Origin: Eubacterium plexicaudatum ASF492
GTDB taxonomy: Bacteria; Bacillota; Clostridia; Lachnospirales; Lachnospiraceae
Length of the DNA: 64,000 nt
Direction of reading: 5' to 3'
NCBI RefSeq assembly: GCF_000364225.2
Contig: NZ_AQFT02000001.1
Coordinates: 5,328,001-5,392,000 of the forward strand
The notes under the pieces were generated by a model. That model saw only the letters and a program-made list of their open reading frames with translations. It did no database searches and was not told where the DNA came from. Made by a program: the position numbers and the translations under genes. This document shows, piece by piece, positions 46,671 through 55,643 of this stretch; position 1 is the stretch's first letter, and every line of letters begins with the position of its first letter.

Positions 46671-46985
46671 ATGGCGAAGACAATGTATACGATTGAAATG
46701 GATTTTCAGAATGCCAAAAAGCAGGCAGATGAACTGGAACAGATCGCGCAGAATCTGCTTATGCTTGCGGAACAGGAATTTCAAACATGCCTGACAGGAA
46801 TCGCAGCGAACTGGAAAGGCGAAAATGCAGCTGCATTTTGCAAAAAAGGCGCTATCGTAGAAGACAGAATAAAAAACTCTGCGCTGAACTTAAGAAATAC
46901 AGCGGAAGTGATACGCCAGACAGCGAAAAATACATACGATGCCGAAAAGACAAGCTATGAAATCGTTCAAAGAACTTTGAATTAA
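46671..46985 (+). CDS. WXG100 protein 3
   Basis: 104 residues. The turn motif is WKG (IAANWKGENAAAFC) between helices AKKQADELEQIAQNLLMLAE and IKNSALNLRNTAEVIRQTA. It diverges from the others in its start (MAKTMYTIEMDFQNAKK) and has a Cys beside the turn. GTGAGG precedes the ATG. Confidence 0.85.
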   Translation: MAKTMYTIEMDFQNAKKQADELEQIAQNLLMLAEQEFQTCLTGIAANWKGENAAAFCKKGAIVEDRIKNSALNLRNTAEVIRQTAKNTYDAEKTSYEIVQRTLN

Positions 46986-47052
46986 CAAGCAGAATCTTAG
47001 ATGTAGCACATACATTTCAAGATAAATAAAAAATTAAAGGAGGTCATAACAC

Positions 47053-47358
47053 ATGGCAAACCAATTTACAGTAACTACAGCAGAACTGAACCAGAAAGCA
47101 GGAGAATTACGCGCAAATAACCGCAATCTGACAACACAGATCGAAAATCTCAAAAATCAGCACAGTGCACTGCATGGCATGTGGGAAGGTGAGGCAAAGA
47201 ACGCATTTGATAAAGCATTTAATCAGGATATTCAGCAGATGCACGACTTCTACACCGAAATTAACAAATATGTAGATAAACTGGCAGAGATTGCAAAAAC
47301 CTATGAACAGGCAGAAGCAAGAAACGTAGAGACAGCCCATATAAGAACTTATAAATGA
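47053..47358 (+). CDS. WXG100 protein 4
   Basis: 101 residues as read, the most typical of the set: first helix ELNQKAGELRANNRNLTTQ, turn LHGMWEGEAKNAFDKAF, second helix IQQMHDFYTEINKYVDKLAE. It has the strongest ribosome site of the cluster (AAAGGAGGT), so it may be the most abundant. The frame after its stop codes a plausible 23-residue tail (to 47425) if one A is missing near 47355; I keep the short form because it already has family length. Confidence 0.9.
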   Translation: MANQFTVTTAELNQKAGELRANNRNLTTQIENLKNQHSALHGMWEGEAKNAFDKAFNQDIQQMHDFYTEINKYVDKLAEIAKTYEQAEARNVETAHIRTYK

Positions 47359-47460
47359 GGCGGAGGCTGTAAAAGATATAAATAAACAAACGCTTTCGGT
47401 TATGATGGATTTGGACAAAAAATGATGATGGACACGTTAAAAGAAAGAGAGGACAGATAA

Positions 47461-47778
47461 ATGACAGGAACATTAAAGGTATCAACAGCGAAATTAAGAA
47501 GTACGGCAAGTAATTTTCAGTCAACAGGACAGCATATTCAGAGAATGACATCTGCGATGACAAACATTGTGAATCAGTTATCCGGACGCGTATGGAGCGG
47601 CGAAGCGGCTGATGCATATAAGAGAAAATTCGGACAGCTGCAGGATGATATAAACCGCATGGTGAAAATGATCAACGAGCATGTGACCGACCTGAATGCA
47701 ATGGCAGGTGAATATGAACGTGCAGAGAATGCTAACAAAAATATGATCAATTCATTAAAGGATGATATAATATCATAA
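47461..47778 (+). CDS. WXG100 protein 5
   Basis: 105 residues: first helix STAKLRSTASNFQSTGQHIQ, turn GRVWSGEAADAYKRKF, second helix LQDDINRMVKMINEHVTDLN, ending YERAENANKNMINSLKDD. AAGAGAGGAC precedes the ATG. It is the last WXG100 gene before a strong hairpin, which may raise its message stability over downstream genes. Confidence 0.88.
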   Translation: MTGTLKVSTAKLRSTASNFQSTGQHIQRMTSAMTNIVNQLSGRVWSGEAADAYKRKFGQLQDDINRMVKMINEHVTDLNAMAGEYERAENANKNMINSLKDDIIS

Positions 47779-47795
47779 TTTCAAAAAAGACTACA

Positions 47796-47827
47796 ACAAT
47801 AGGACGCTTGCAAAAGCGTCTTATTGT
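47796..47827 (+). promoter_or_regulatory. Hairpin inside the operon after the WXG100 genes
   Basis: ACAATAGGACGCTT (47796-47809) pairs with AAGCGTCTTATTGT (47814-47827) over 14 bp, with one G-U pair and a GCAA tetraloop of the GNRA type. No T-run follows. It lies between WXG100 gene 5 and the trypsin-like gene and could set unequal expression by stopping or protecting part of the transcript. Confidence 0.6.
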
Positions 47828-47849
47828 GGCAGTTATGGGGAAGCGTAAG

Positions 47850-49475
47850 ATGGCAAATTTAAAAAAATCAGGCATACACATATGCCTGGCGACACTCTTA
47901 TTATGTATCAGCCTGTTTGGCCAGGTGCATGCTGCGGATTTTTCAGATGCACTGCAGCAAAGCAGCGCAGATGCACAGATGACACAAGATATGAATATAG
48001 AACCGACACAGGCTGCGGATGTACGTGCCGTAAGGCCGGAGGCAGGTATTATCGAGGTACGGAGCGGTTTTGTAGATCCGAAGGGGACATTTTGGATGAT
48101 GAAATCCGGCAGCGGGTTTCTGATTGCAAATAAAGAAAGCGCCACTTATATGATCACAAACAGCAGCAGTGTGTCCAATACACCACGTGCAATAAAAAAA
48201 TTTTGCAAAAAACATAAGATTGATACGGAAAACATGCAGCTGACAAATGTGATTCAGGTAGTGATCACAGGAGATGTAACAGCAGAGGCGGAAGTTGTGG
48301 TAAAAAGTGCGGAAAAAGATTACTGCATATTGTCTGCTGCGAATGTAGTCAGCCAAAAAGAATCGTTAAAACTGGGAGACAGCGCGGGTATTGCAGTCAA
48401 TGATCTGGTCTATGCATATGGATTTCCGGTACAGGCGGATACGCAGGAGAGTGCGTTGGAATATTCTGAGCTGGATGTCCGGTCTATGCAGGGAGCAGTT
48501 GTACAGACAGAGGCATACCTGGACAGCGGAATATATTTGTCACATTCGGCTCCGGTTATACAGGGGCTGGAAGGCGGCCCCTTACTGGACGCGGATGGAT
48601 ATGTTATCGGACTCAACTGTAAGCAGTCGCCGGAAGATGACAGCGGAATAACCTATGCGCTGCCGATCAATGAGGTCAGTGCGATTCTGGATAATTTTTC
48701 TATTTATTATGGCAGCAGAGCGATAGATGAAGCAAGTACACAGCTTAAGGCTGTCTATCAGGAGTGTATGGATCTTCAGGCGGCAGGCGGATATAAAAAA
48801 GCATCTGCGGAAATGCTGGAACAGGCATTAGAGTCTGCGGCAGAGATCATGCGGAAAGAAGAACCGGGCGCAGCCGAACTGTCAGCTATGACACAAATGC
48901 TTACCGATGCAAAAAATATGCTGGAGCCAAAGACGGCAACAATTACGATAGCAGTGTTTGTGCTGGGTGTTATTGATTTGCTGCTGTTTATCCGGATGAT
49001 TGTACTTGCTGTAAAAAATGCCCAGGAAAAGAAAGAAATGGAGATGCGCAGCATGCAGCCGGATAGACAGGAAGTCGGCGCAGCAGGCGCACAGCAGCAT
49101 GCAGCGTCATATGCAGGTGTACGGAGCCGGCCGCAGCAAAGTCCTGATCAGTTCGGAAGGCCTGCAGCACCGCCGGCGGGCAGGCGGCTGCATATGATCC
49201 GGCAGAAGACGGGACAGACCATTGTATTGAATAAAAATCAGTTTATTCTTGGCAAGAGCCAGGCACAAGCAGATTTTTGCATGGCGGACAATCAGACGAT
49301 CAGCAGAAAGCACGCGCTGCTGTTTGAAGATCATGGCGGGTGGTATGTGGATGACCTGAATTCACTGAATGGTACTTGTGTAAACGGAAAAAAGGTAATT
49401 CCTGGCCAGCCTGTGCGGTTAAAAAGCGGTGACCAGATTTCGTTGTCTGACGAGACGTTTTTAGTACAGGATTAG
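47850..49475 (+). CDS. Membrane trypsin-like pseudoprotease with cytoplasmic FHA domain
   Basis: 541 residues from ATG 47850 (ATG 47835 is possible). A signal sequence (HICLATLLLCISLFGQVHA) sends a trypsin/HtrA-fold domain outside (GSGFLI, GDSAGIAVNDLVYAYGFPV, LDADGYVIGLN). The catalytic His is absent (TNSSSV where HtrA has TNNHVV) and the nucleophile Ser is replaced (GLEGGPLL for GNSGGPLL); only the Asp region (DYCIL) remains, so it should not cut. A membrane helix (TATITIAVFVLGVIDLLLFI) leads to a cytoplasmic FHA domain (FILGKSQAQ, TISRKHALLF, SLNGTCVNG). It may be a structural or sensor subunit of the secretion complex. Confidence 0.85.
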   Translation: MANLKKSGIHICLATLLLCISLFGQVHAADFSDALQQSSADAQMTQDMNIEPTQAADVRAVRPEAGIIEVRSGFVDPKGTFWMMKSGSGFLIANKESATYMITNSSSVSNTPRAIKKFCKKHKIDTENMQLTNVIQVVITGDVTAEAEVVVKSAEKDYCILSAANVVSQKESLKLGDSAGIAVNDLVYAYGFPVQADTQESALEYSELDVRSMQGAVVQTEAYLDSGIYLSHSAPVIQGLEGGPLLDADGYVIGLNCKQSPEDDSGITYALPINEVSAILDNFSIYYGSRAIDEASTQLKAVYQECMDLQAAGGYKKASAEMLEQALESAAEIMRKEEPGAAELSAMTQMLTDAKNMLEPKTATITIAVFVLGVIDLLLFIRMIVLAVKNAQEKKEMEMRSMQPDRQEVGAAGAQQHAASYAGVRSRPQQSPDQFGRPAAPPAGRRLHMIRQKTGQTIVLNKNQFILGKSQAQADFCMADNQTISRKHALLFEDHGGWYVDDLNSLNGTCVNGKKVIPGQPVRLKSGDQISLSDETFLVQD

Positions 49476-49490
49476 AACAAAGGGGACAGT

Positions 49491-49778
49491 ATGGGAGAAT
49501 TTGAGATTGCTTGTAAAAAATTATCCGGATGGGCAGATAAAATCGACAGCTGCAGTAAAGAAATCAAAAGACAGGAAAACAGGGCAGCGGAGCTCAGCAG
49601 TCAAATGCGGCATCAGGAAGGCAATTACCATGCTGTCGCGCAGGCCTTATTCGGCATTTCACAGGATCTGCACAGGCAGCAGGAACAGATGAAGCAGTAT
49701 GGGAATGTGCTTGAGACGATAGCGAAGGCTTATGAAAGTACGGAAGCGGAGATACAAAACAGCAAAGGGCAGTATTAG
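49491..49778 (+). CDS. Small helical protein, WXG100-like size
   Basis: 95 residues, two long helices (ACKKLSGWADKIDSCSKEIK, FGISQDLHRQQEQMKQYG) around a short turn (HQEGNYHAV) without the W-x-G motif. AAAGGGGACAG precedes the ATG. By size and place it could be a divergent WXG100-fold partner. No firm family. Confidence 0.7.
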   Translation: MGEFEIACKKLSGWADKIDSCSKEIKRQENRAAELSSQMRHQEGNYHAVAQALFGISQDLHRQQEQMKQYGNVLETIAKAYESTEAEIQNSKGQY

Positions 49779-49788
49779 GAGATAACAT

Positions 49789-51650
49789 ATGAAGCGTGAA
49801 AATAATCATAAGATTGTAAAAAATACAAAAAGAAAAACGTATGTCTGATAGCAGTTTTATTTGCACTCATCTGTTTTGCACGGACAGACCGTATGCGGGC
49901 GGAGACGGTTGACGCGGGAGTGCCGCAGGGCCCGCAGTATAATGACGATGCGACGCAGGTTATTTATACAAATATTTTTTTGGAAGTTATCCGCAGTCTG
50001 AGATCAAAGGCTCGGCGCTTACACCTGAGATCACAGGAGCCGCTTATGATAGCTATGGCGACGCCTGGGTAGGTGATGTGAAATACCGTCGAGTCCGTGC
50101 GTCAGATACAAATAATGAGGAACAGTTTGGTACGGAGGAATATCGGTATTTTAAATGGGAACGGATTCGATGGCGTGTATTGTCAAATGATGGAAAAACG
50201 CTGCAGATTCTTTCCGATACCGGACTGGACTGCAAGAGCTATCATGAGATGGGAGCGGCGGTGACATGGGAAGACAGTTCACTGCGCAAATGGCTCAACG
50301 GTGCGTTTTACCGAACTGCGTTTGATAATACCGAGCGCGCAGCGATCGCACGCCAGAGTGTGGACAACTCAGATTATGCAGCCGATGGCAGCGGAGGTGG
50401 TACACAGGATGATATATTTATACCATCTATGGAGGAAATGTCTAATAGAAGCTATGGATTTACCACGGCAGTTCAAAATCCGTCTCCATGCCGCCAAATA
50501 CCGGCAAGCGATTATGCATATGCAATGGGGGCACGCCTTGGTGATGAAGATGGTATGGGAGATCAATGCTGCTGGTGGTGGCTGCGTACACCGGCATCGG
50601 AGGAAAAGGATGCATTTCGATATGCCGCTCTCATAGGCAGTACAGGAGCATTTTCACTGTATGGACTTGTGGAAAATAAATACCGGGCCGTTGTGCCGAT
50701 GCTTCACATTAAGATCGATTCCCGTGCATGGCAGCGGGAAGACGACGCTTCCAGCGGAACCGGAGGCGGAGAAGCAGCGGAAAAGCCGCTGACAGTCAGC
50801 GCACCGAATATGCAGCGCAGCCAGAACGTTGCGGCATTTGATGTCGAGGCCGGCGGCGGGCTTACAGATGACTATGAATACCAGTGGTATTATGCTCCTT
50901 CTGATACGGGAAGCGGACATCCGCTCAGCGAATCGGATTATAAGTCGATCGTATGGCAGGGCAAGGCTTTGTACATTGACTTAAAGGCGGATGACGTGCC
51001 GGACGGACTGTATTTGTACTGTGCGGTCAGCGACGGCAGAACGACAGTGGAAAGCAGCCGTATCTGGTTTTCAAAAAGAAAAAAAGCCAGACGATTACAT
51101 ATAATAAAGGAACGATGGAAAACGACCGGCTGGAATATGGAGCCAGCTTCAGCCTGAAAGCAAAAAGCAACGGGGAAGCGTCTGTGATTTCATATAAAAG
51201 CAGCAATTCTAAAATTGTTTCTGTCAGTAAAACAGGAAAATTAAAAGCAAAAAATTATGGCAAGGCAACGATTACGATTACAGCATCGGATTCACCGACG
51301 GACGAGTACGGAAAAACGACGAAAAAAATAGCGCTGACCGTAGTTCCGCGTCAGGTGCAACTGCAGAAAATTGTCCGCACAAGAAACAGTCAGGGAAAAC
51401 TGGAAAGTGTTTATGTAGAATGGAAAAAGATAAAACGATAGACGGCTGTCAGTACAATATCGCATACAATCAAAATTATACAAACAGCACAAACGGAGAG
51501 AAGGCAGGCAAAGATAATTTTGTACGGTTAAAATATCTGGATGTCAGCAAGGATAAATTGTATATCAGAGTGCGTACATATAAAAAGCAGGGAAGAAGAC
51601 TTATTACGGTAAATGGAGCAAAAGTTACATGCTGGCTATTTAAGGCATGA
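49789..51650 (+). CDS. Secreted DUF6273 plus Ig-like protein (four indels)
   Basis: Restored length 621 residues. A signal peptide (VCLIAVLFALICFA) becomes readable when one A is added at 49833-49837. The middle matches DUF6273 (WERIRWRVLSNDGKTLQILS, SLRKWLNGAFYRTAFDNTER, CCWWWLRTPASEEKDAFRYA, NKYRAVVPMLHIKID), a domain of unknown role common in clostridial surface proteins. A BIG2-like stretch (SYKSSNSKIVSVSKTGKLKA) and a C-terminal beta domain follow. Further bases are missing at 49975-49981, 51079-51085 and 51432-51435. AGGAGAT precedes ATG 49789. It may be a cargo or surface subunit of the system. Confidence 0.75.
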
Positions 51651-51684
51651 TGAAAAACGCTAAAAGCGGGATGGTGGAAGTTCT

Positions 51685-52727
51685 GTGCTAGGAAAGAAGA
51701 AAACGAATAAAAATACAGGATATACCCAAAATTCGAAAAAGGCGCAGCGATTTGCAAAAAAGAGAAGTTGGACGTATGGAACGGGCCATTGGATGAGACT
51801 TATGCACAGCTTGGTGAATTATGTGAACAGCCTCAGCTGCCGGACAGTCCGCAGAGCACAGAGCCAGAGGTACGTACGGCAGAGCTTACGGAATCTAAGG
51901 TAGCCACAAAGCAGCTGGCCGGACAAAAGCATGTGGCACAGCAAAGGGCACAGAACCGTAGCCAGATAGAGATTGGAACGGCCAGTATTATCGGAACGAG
52001 AAAATCGCAGCAGGATTCTGTCTTTGGATACGAGTCCGGCGGACGTGCGATTGGCATTGTCTGTGACGGAATGGGCGGACTCAGCGGCGGAGAGGTTGCC
52101 AGTCGTGTAGCGCTGCAAAGTATTGCGGACGCATGGTTTGCGCAGACGGATGTTTTGAATATTCCTGATTTTTTCAGGAGGGAAGCGGTTTGTGCGGATG
52201 AAAAAGTGTATCTGCAGGAAGCGGCAGATGGAAAACGGCTGCAGGCAGGAACGACGGTTGTGGCGGCAATTGTACAAAGGAATGAACTGTATTGGCTATC
52301 GGTTGGCGACAGCAAGCTGTACTTTATCAGGGGACAAGAAATACTTTCTCTGAATGTCGAGCATAATTACAGGCTGGAATTAAATAAGATGCTGCGTCAG
52401 GGAAAAATGACGGCACAGCAGTATGCAGCCGAGGAATACCGGGCGGAGGCGCTGACCAGCTATATCGGCATCGGTAATCTGTCATTGATGGATATTAATA
52501 AACAGCCATACCTGCTGCACGATGGAGACATTATATTGTTAGCCAGCGATGGATTATACCGGAGCCTGAATGAAGAAGAGATAATATCCATTATAAATAA
52601 AAACCGTCAGGAAATGCAGAAGGCGGCACAGGCGCTGACAGCGGCAGTGGAGGGAAGAAAAAAGCAGGATAATACATCGGTAGTGATTCTTCGGTACCGC
52701 ACAGTATCAAGCGCTTATCGCAAATAA
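51685..52727 (+). CDS. PP2C-family protein phosphatase (one indel)
   Basis: Restored length 347 residues. A variable N-terminal 85 residues precede the PP2C domain: TRKSQQDSVFGYE, CDGMGGLSGGEVAS (metal-binding Asp), GTTVVAAIV, SVGDSKLYFI, ASDGLYRSL and QDNTSVVILR. These are the metal-coordinating aspartates of a Mn/Mg-dependent phosphatase. It should reverse phosphorylation by the two kinases in the locus. The start is GTG 51685; one A is missing at 51756-51761, and a shorter reading from TTG 51768 avoids the break. Confidence 0.9.
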
Positions 52728-52740
52728 CGGAGACAAAGAC

Positions 52741-53379
52741 ATGATTTTAAAAAGATGTGAGTATGGACACTATTATGATGGTGAAATATATCAGCAATGC
52801 CCGGACTGCACAGGAACCGGCAGGAAGACGCAGATGGATCTGTCTGGCATGTCCTATGGAGACTATGCAGATGAAGATACGGTGACTGTTGCACTGCCGC
52901 GCGCTCATGGACAGCAGCCACGCGTGCATGTATCGGCAGATGAAGAACCGGTAACGGTTGCTATGCCGCGCCAGCCGGCACCGGCTGCCAGTCCCGTGCG
53001 AAAGCCTACCTTTAAGCCTGTGGTCGGGTGGCTTGTATGCATTCAGGGAAAGGATTTTGGCAACGGCTTTACAATAAAGCTCGGCAAAAATTTTATCGGG
53101 AGATCTCCGGGTATGGATATCGTACTGCGGGGAGACGAAAGCATCGCAGCGGAAAAGCATGCAGCGATTTACTATGTACCAAAGCAGAGAAGATTTGCGG
53201 TGGAACCGGGAACGACCGGAAAAAGATTTTGCATAAACAGAAATACGGTTCTGCGGCCGGTCTGGATCAAACAGCATGATATTTTAACGATTGGCAATTC
53301 CAGCCTGATGTTTTTCCCGTGCTGCGGGGAACATTTCAGCTGGGAAGAGCTGATCCGAAGGCATAGGGAAAAAGGGTGA
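52741..53379 (+). CDS. Zinc-ribbon and FHA protein with two TVTV-type motifs
   Basis: 212 residues. The N-terminus is a zinc ribbon (CEYGHYYDGEIYQQCPDC). A flexible middle carries two near-identical motifs, DEDTVTVALPR and DEEPVTVAMPR, the first a good Ser/Thr kinase target. A C-terminal FHA domain follows (NFIGRSPGMDIVL, ESIAAEKHAAIYY). This layout resembles GarA/Odh-inhibitor type proteins in which a phosphorylated N-terminal Thr binds the protein's own FHA domain. It lies directly between the phosphatase and the PASTA kinase and is a good candidate substrate of both. Confidence 0.83.
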   Translation: MILKRCEYGHYYDGEIYQQCPDCTGTGRKTQMDLSGMSYGDYADEDTVTVALPRAHGQQPRVHVSADEEPVTVAMPRQPAPAASPVRKPTFKPVVGWLVCIQGKDFGNGFTIKLGKNFIGRSPGMDIVLRGDESIAAEKHAAIYYVPKQRRFAVEPGTTGKRFCINRNTVLRPVWIKQHDILTIGNSSLMFFPCCGEHFSWEELIRRHREKG

Positions 53380-53384
53380 CAATC

Positions 53385-55612
53385 ATGGCAAGATGTATGG
53401 GATGCATGGCGGAAATAGCGGAGGAAGAGCGGATTTGCAGATACTGCGGGTATCAGAAAAATACGGATGTAAAAGAAGCTTATTATCTGCTGCCTGGGAC
53501 GATTTTGAAAAATAAATATCTCGTGGGCCGTGTGCTTGGCTACGGCGGATTTGGAGTTACCTACATCGGATGGGATCAGGTACTGCAGCGAAAAGTAGCG
53601 GTCAAAGAATACCTGCCGAGTGATTTTGCAACGAGAAGCTATGGCTCCAGGCGGGTAACCGTATTTTCGGGAGAAGCGGCGGAACAGTTTCAGGCAGGGC
53701 TTGAGAGCTTTTTATTTGAAGCAAGGCGTTTGGCTAAGTTTAATGCGGTTGCGGAGACGGTGGATATTTATGACTGCTTTGAGGAAAACGGCAGCGGCTA
53801 TATTGTTATGGAATATCTGGACGGCGCAACGGTAAAGGAAGTGCTGCGTAAAAGAAGGCGTATTTCGGTCCAACAGGCGCGTGCAATCGCGTTATCTGTT
53901 CTGCGCGGTCTTACGGCTGTCCATAAAGAGGGAATTATCCACCGGGATATCGCACCGGATAATATTTTTATTACAAAAGCCGGGAAAGTCAAGATTCTGG
54001 ACTTTGGTGCGGCCAGATATGCGACTGCTGTACAGTCAAAGAGTCTTTCAGTTATCTTAAAACCAGGATTTGCACCGGAAGAGCAGTATAGGAGCCGGGG
54101 TGAGCAGGGCCCATGGACGGATGTCTATGCGCTGGGCGCGACACTTTACTGTATGATCACAGGCAAACGTCCGGAAGAGTCCATTCAGAGACTTGCGCAG
54201 GACAATGTAAAGCCGCCTTCCGAACTTGGTGTCACGATAGATCCAAACATTGAAAATGCAATTATGAACAGTATGAATGTCCGCAGGGAATACCGGATTC
54301 AGGATGCGGAAAGCTTTTATTTAGCGCTGTGCGGAAAAGAAGAGGTAGAACGCATTGTAGAAAAGACAGACGATAAAATGAACTGGAAGCTGCCGCTTTG
54401 GATGAAATGTACGGCAGCGGCAGCTTGCGTGCTTGTGTGTGTCTGCGTCAGCCTGTTTGTGACCGGAAAATTGGGATTTACAAAAAAGGAAATTACAAGC
54501 GCGGATGGAGTTATGGCTTTAAGCGGAGATCAGAGGTATGTGCCAAACGTGTCCGGGATGAGCTATGAAGAAGCGGAGACATTATTAAAAGAAAAAATTT
54601 AAATCTGATGATCAGCGGTATGAACTACAGCGAAACGATTGAAAAAAATAAAATATTGAGCCAGAATCCGAATGACGGATCAATCGCACTGGCGGACGAA
54701 ACAGTGCAGGTCATTATGAGCGGCGGTCAGGAAGAAGTTATGATGCCTGATTTGGCCGGAATGACGAGGGAAGAAGCGCAGCAGTTGATTACAGGACAGA
54801 ATCTGACAATCGGAGCAGACGGAATAAACGAAGAATACAGTGATGTGGTGGAAAAAGGAAGAGTAATCACGCAGAGCATACCTGCGGATGAACGGATCGC
54901 GGTGCAGACACAGATTACGCTGGCTGTGTCGCTCGGAAGCCTGAATGAAGAAACTGCACTGCTGGAAGTGCCTGATCTGACAGGCATGACGAAGGAAAAG
55001 GCGTTAAAACAGTTAGAAAAGTTAAAGGAGCAGGCAGGGTTTACATTTGTGCTTGGTGAAGTAAAAAATAAATACAGCGCGGAAGTGGAAAAAGGGAAAA
55101 TTATCAGCCAGAAGCCGAAGGCAGGCAAAACCGTACGGACGAATGAGCCGATTCGGGTCGTACTGAGCAAGGGGCCGGAGATGGTGCAGATACCGGAGCT
55201 TGTATATCTGACAAAAGATCAGGCGATCGGAAAACTGGAGAAGGCAGGTCTGCAGGCGGAGGTTGTGACAGAATATAGTGAGCAGGCAGCAGCAGGGCTT
55301 GTGATTCGCCAGAGTGGTGAGGCAGGTGCGAAGGCAGCAAAAGGCAGCAGTGTGACGATTACCGTTAGTCTTGGGAAACAGCCTGTGCAGCAGAGCGGCG
55401 GCAGCGCCGGGAATAGCGGCAATAGTGGAAACACAGGAAACAACAGGCCGTCCGGAGGCAGTACAGGGAACAATGGTGCCGGCAGCAGTAACGGAGGTGG
55501 ACAGTCTTCGTCGGGAAATGTGCAGACGCAGCCGGATAATAGCGACAGAGCTGGTGATTCGGATGGAAACCGGGCGATAATGCCGGATGGCGGAAGTTTT
55601 GTTGTGGAATAG
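53385..55612 (+). CDS. PASTA-domain Ser/Thr protein kinase with zinc ribbon (one indel)
   Basis: Restored length 742 residues. A zinc ribbon (CMGCMAEIAEEERICRYCGY) precedes the kinase domain: glycine loop LGYGGFGVTYIG, VAVKEYLP, HRDIAPDNIF, DFGAAR and FAPEEQYRS, all active-site residues intact. One membrane helix (residues about 343-366) leads outside to four PASTA repeats (VPNVSGMSYEEAETLL, MPDLAGMTREEAQQLI, VPDLTGMTKEKALKQL, IPELVYLTKDQAIGKL), which in PrkC/PknB bind muropeptides. A Gly/Ser/Asn-rich tail ends the protein. One A is missing at 54592-54597. ATG 53385 follows AAAGGGTG. It should couple cell-wall state to the secretion system. Confidence 0.93.
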
Positions 55613-55643
55613 AGAAATACATTTTGGATTGGAGAACTATGGT

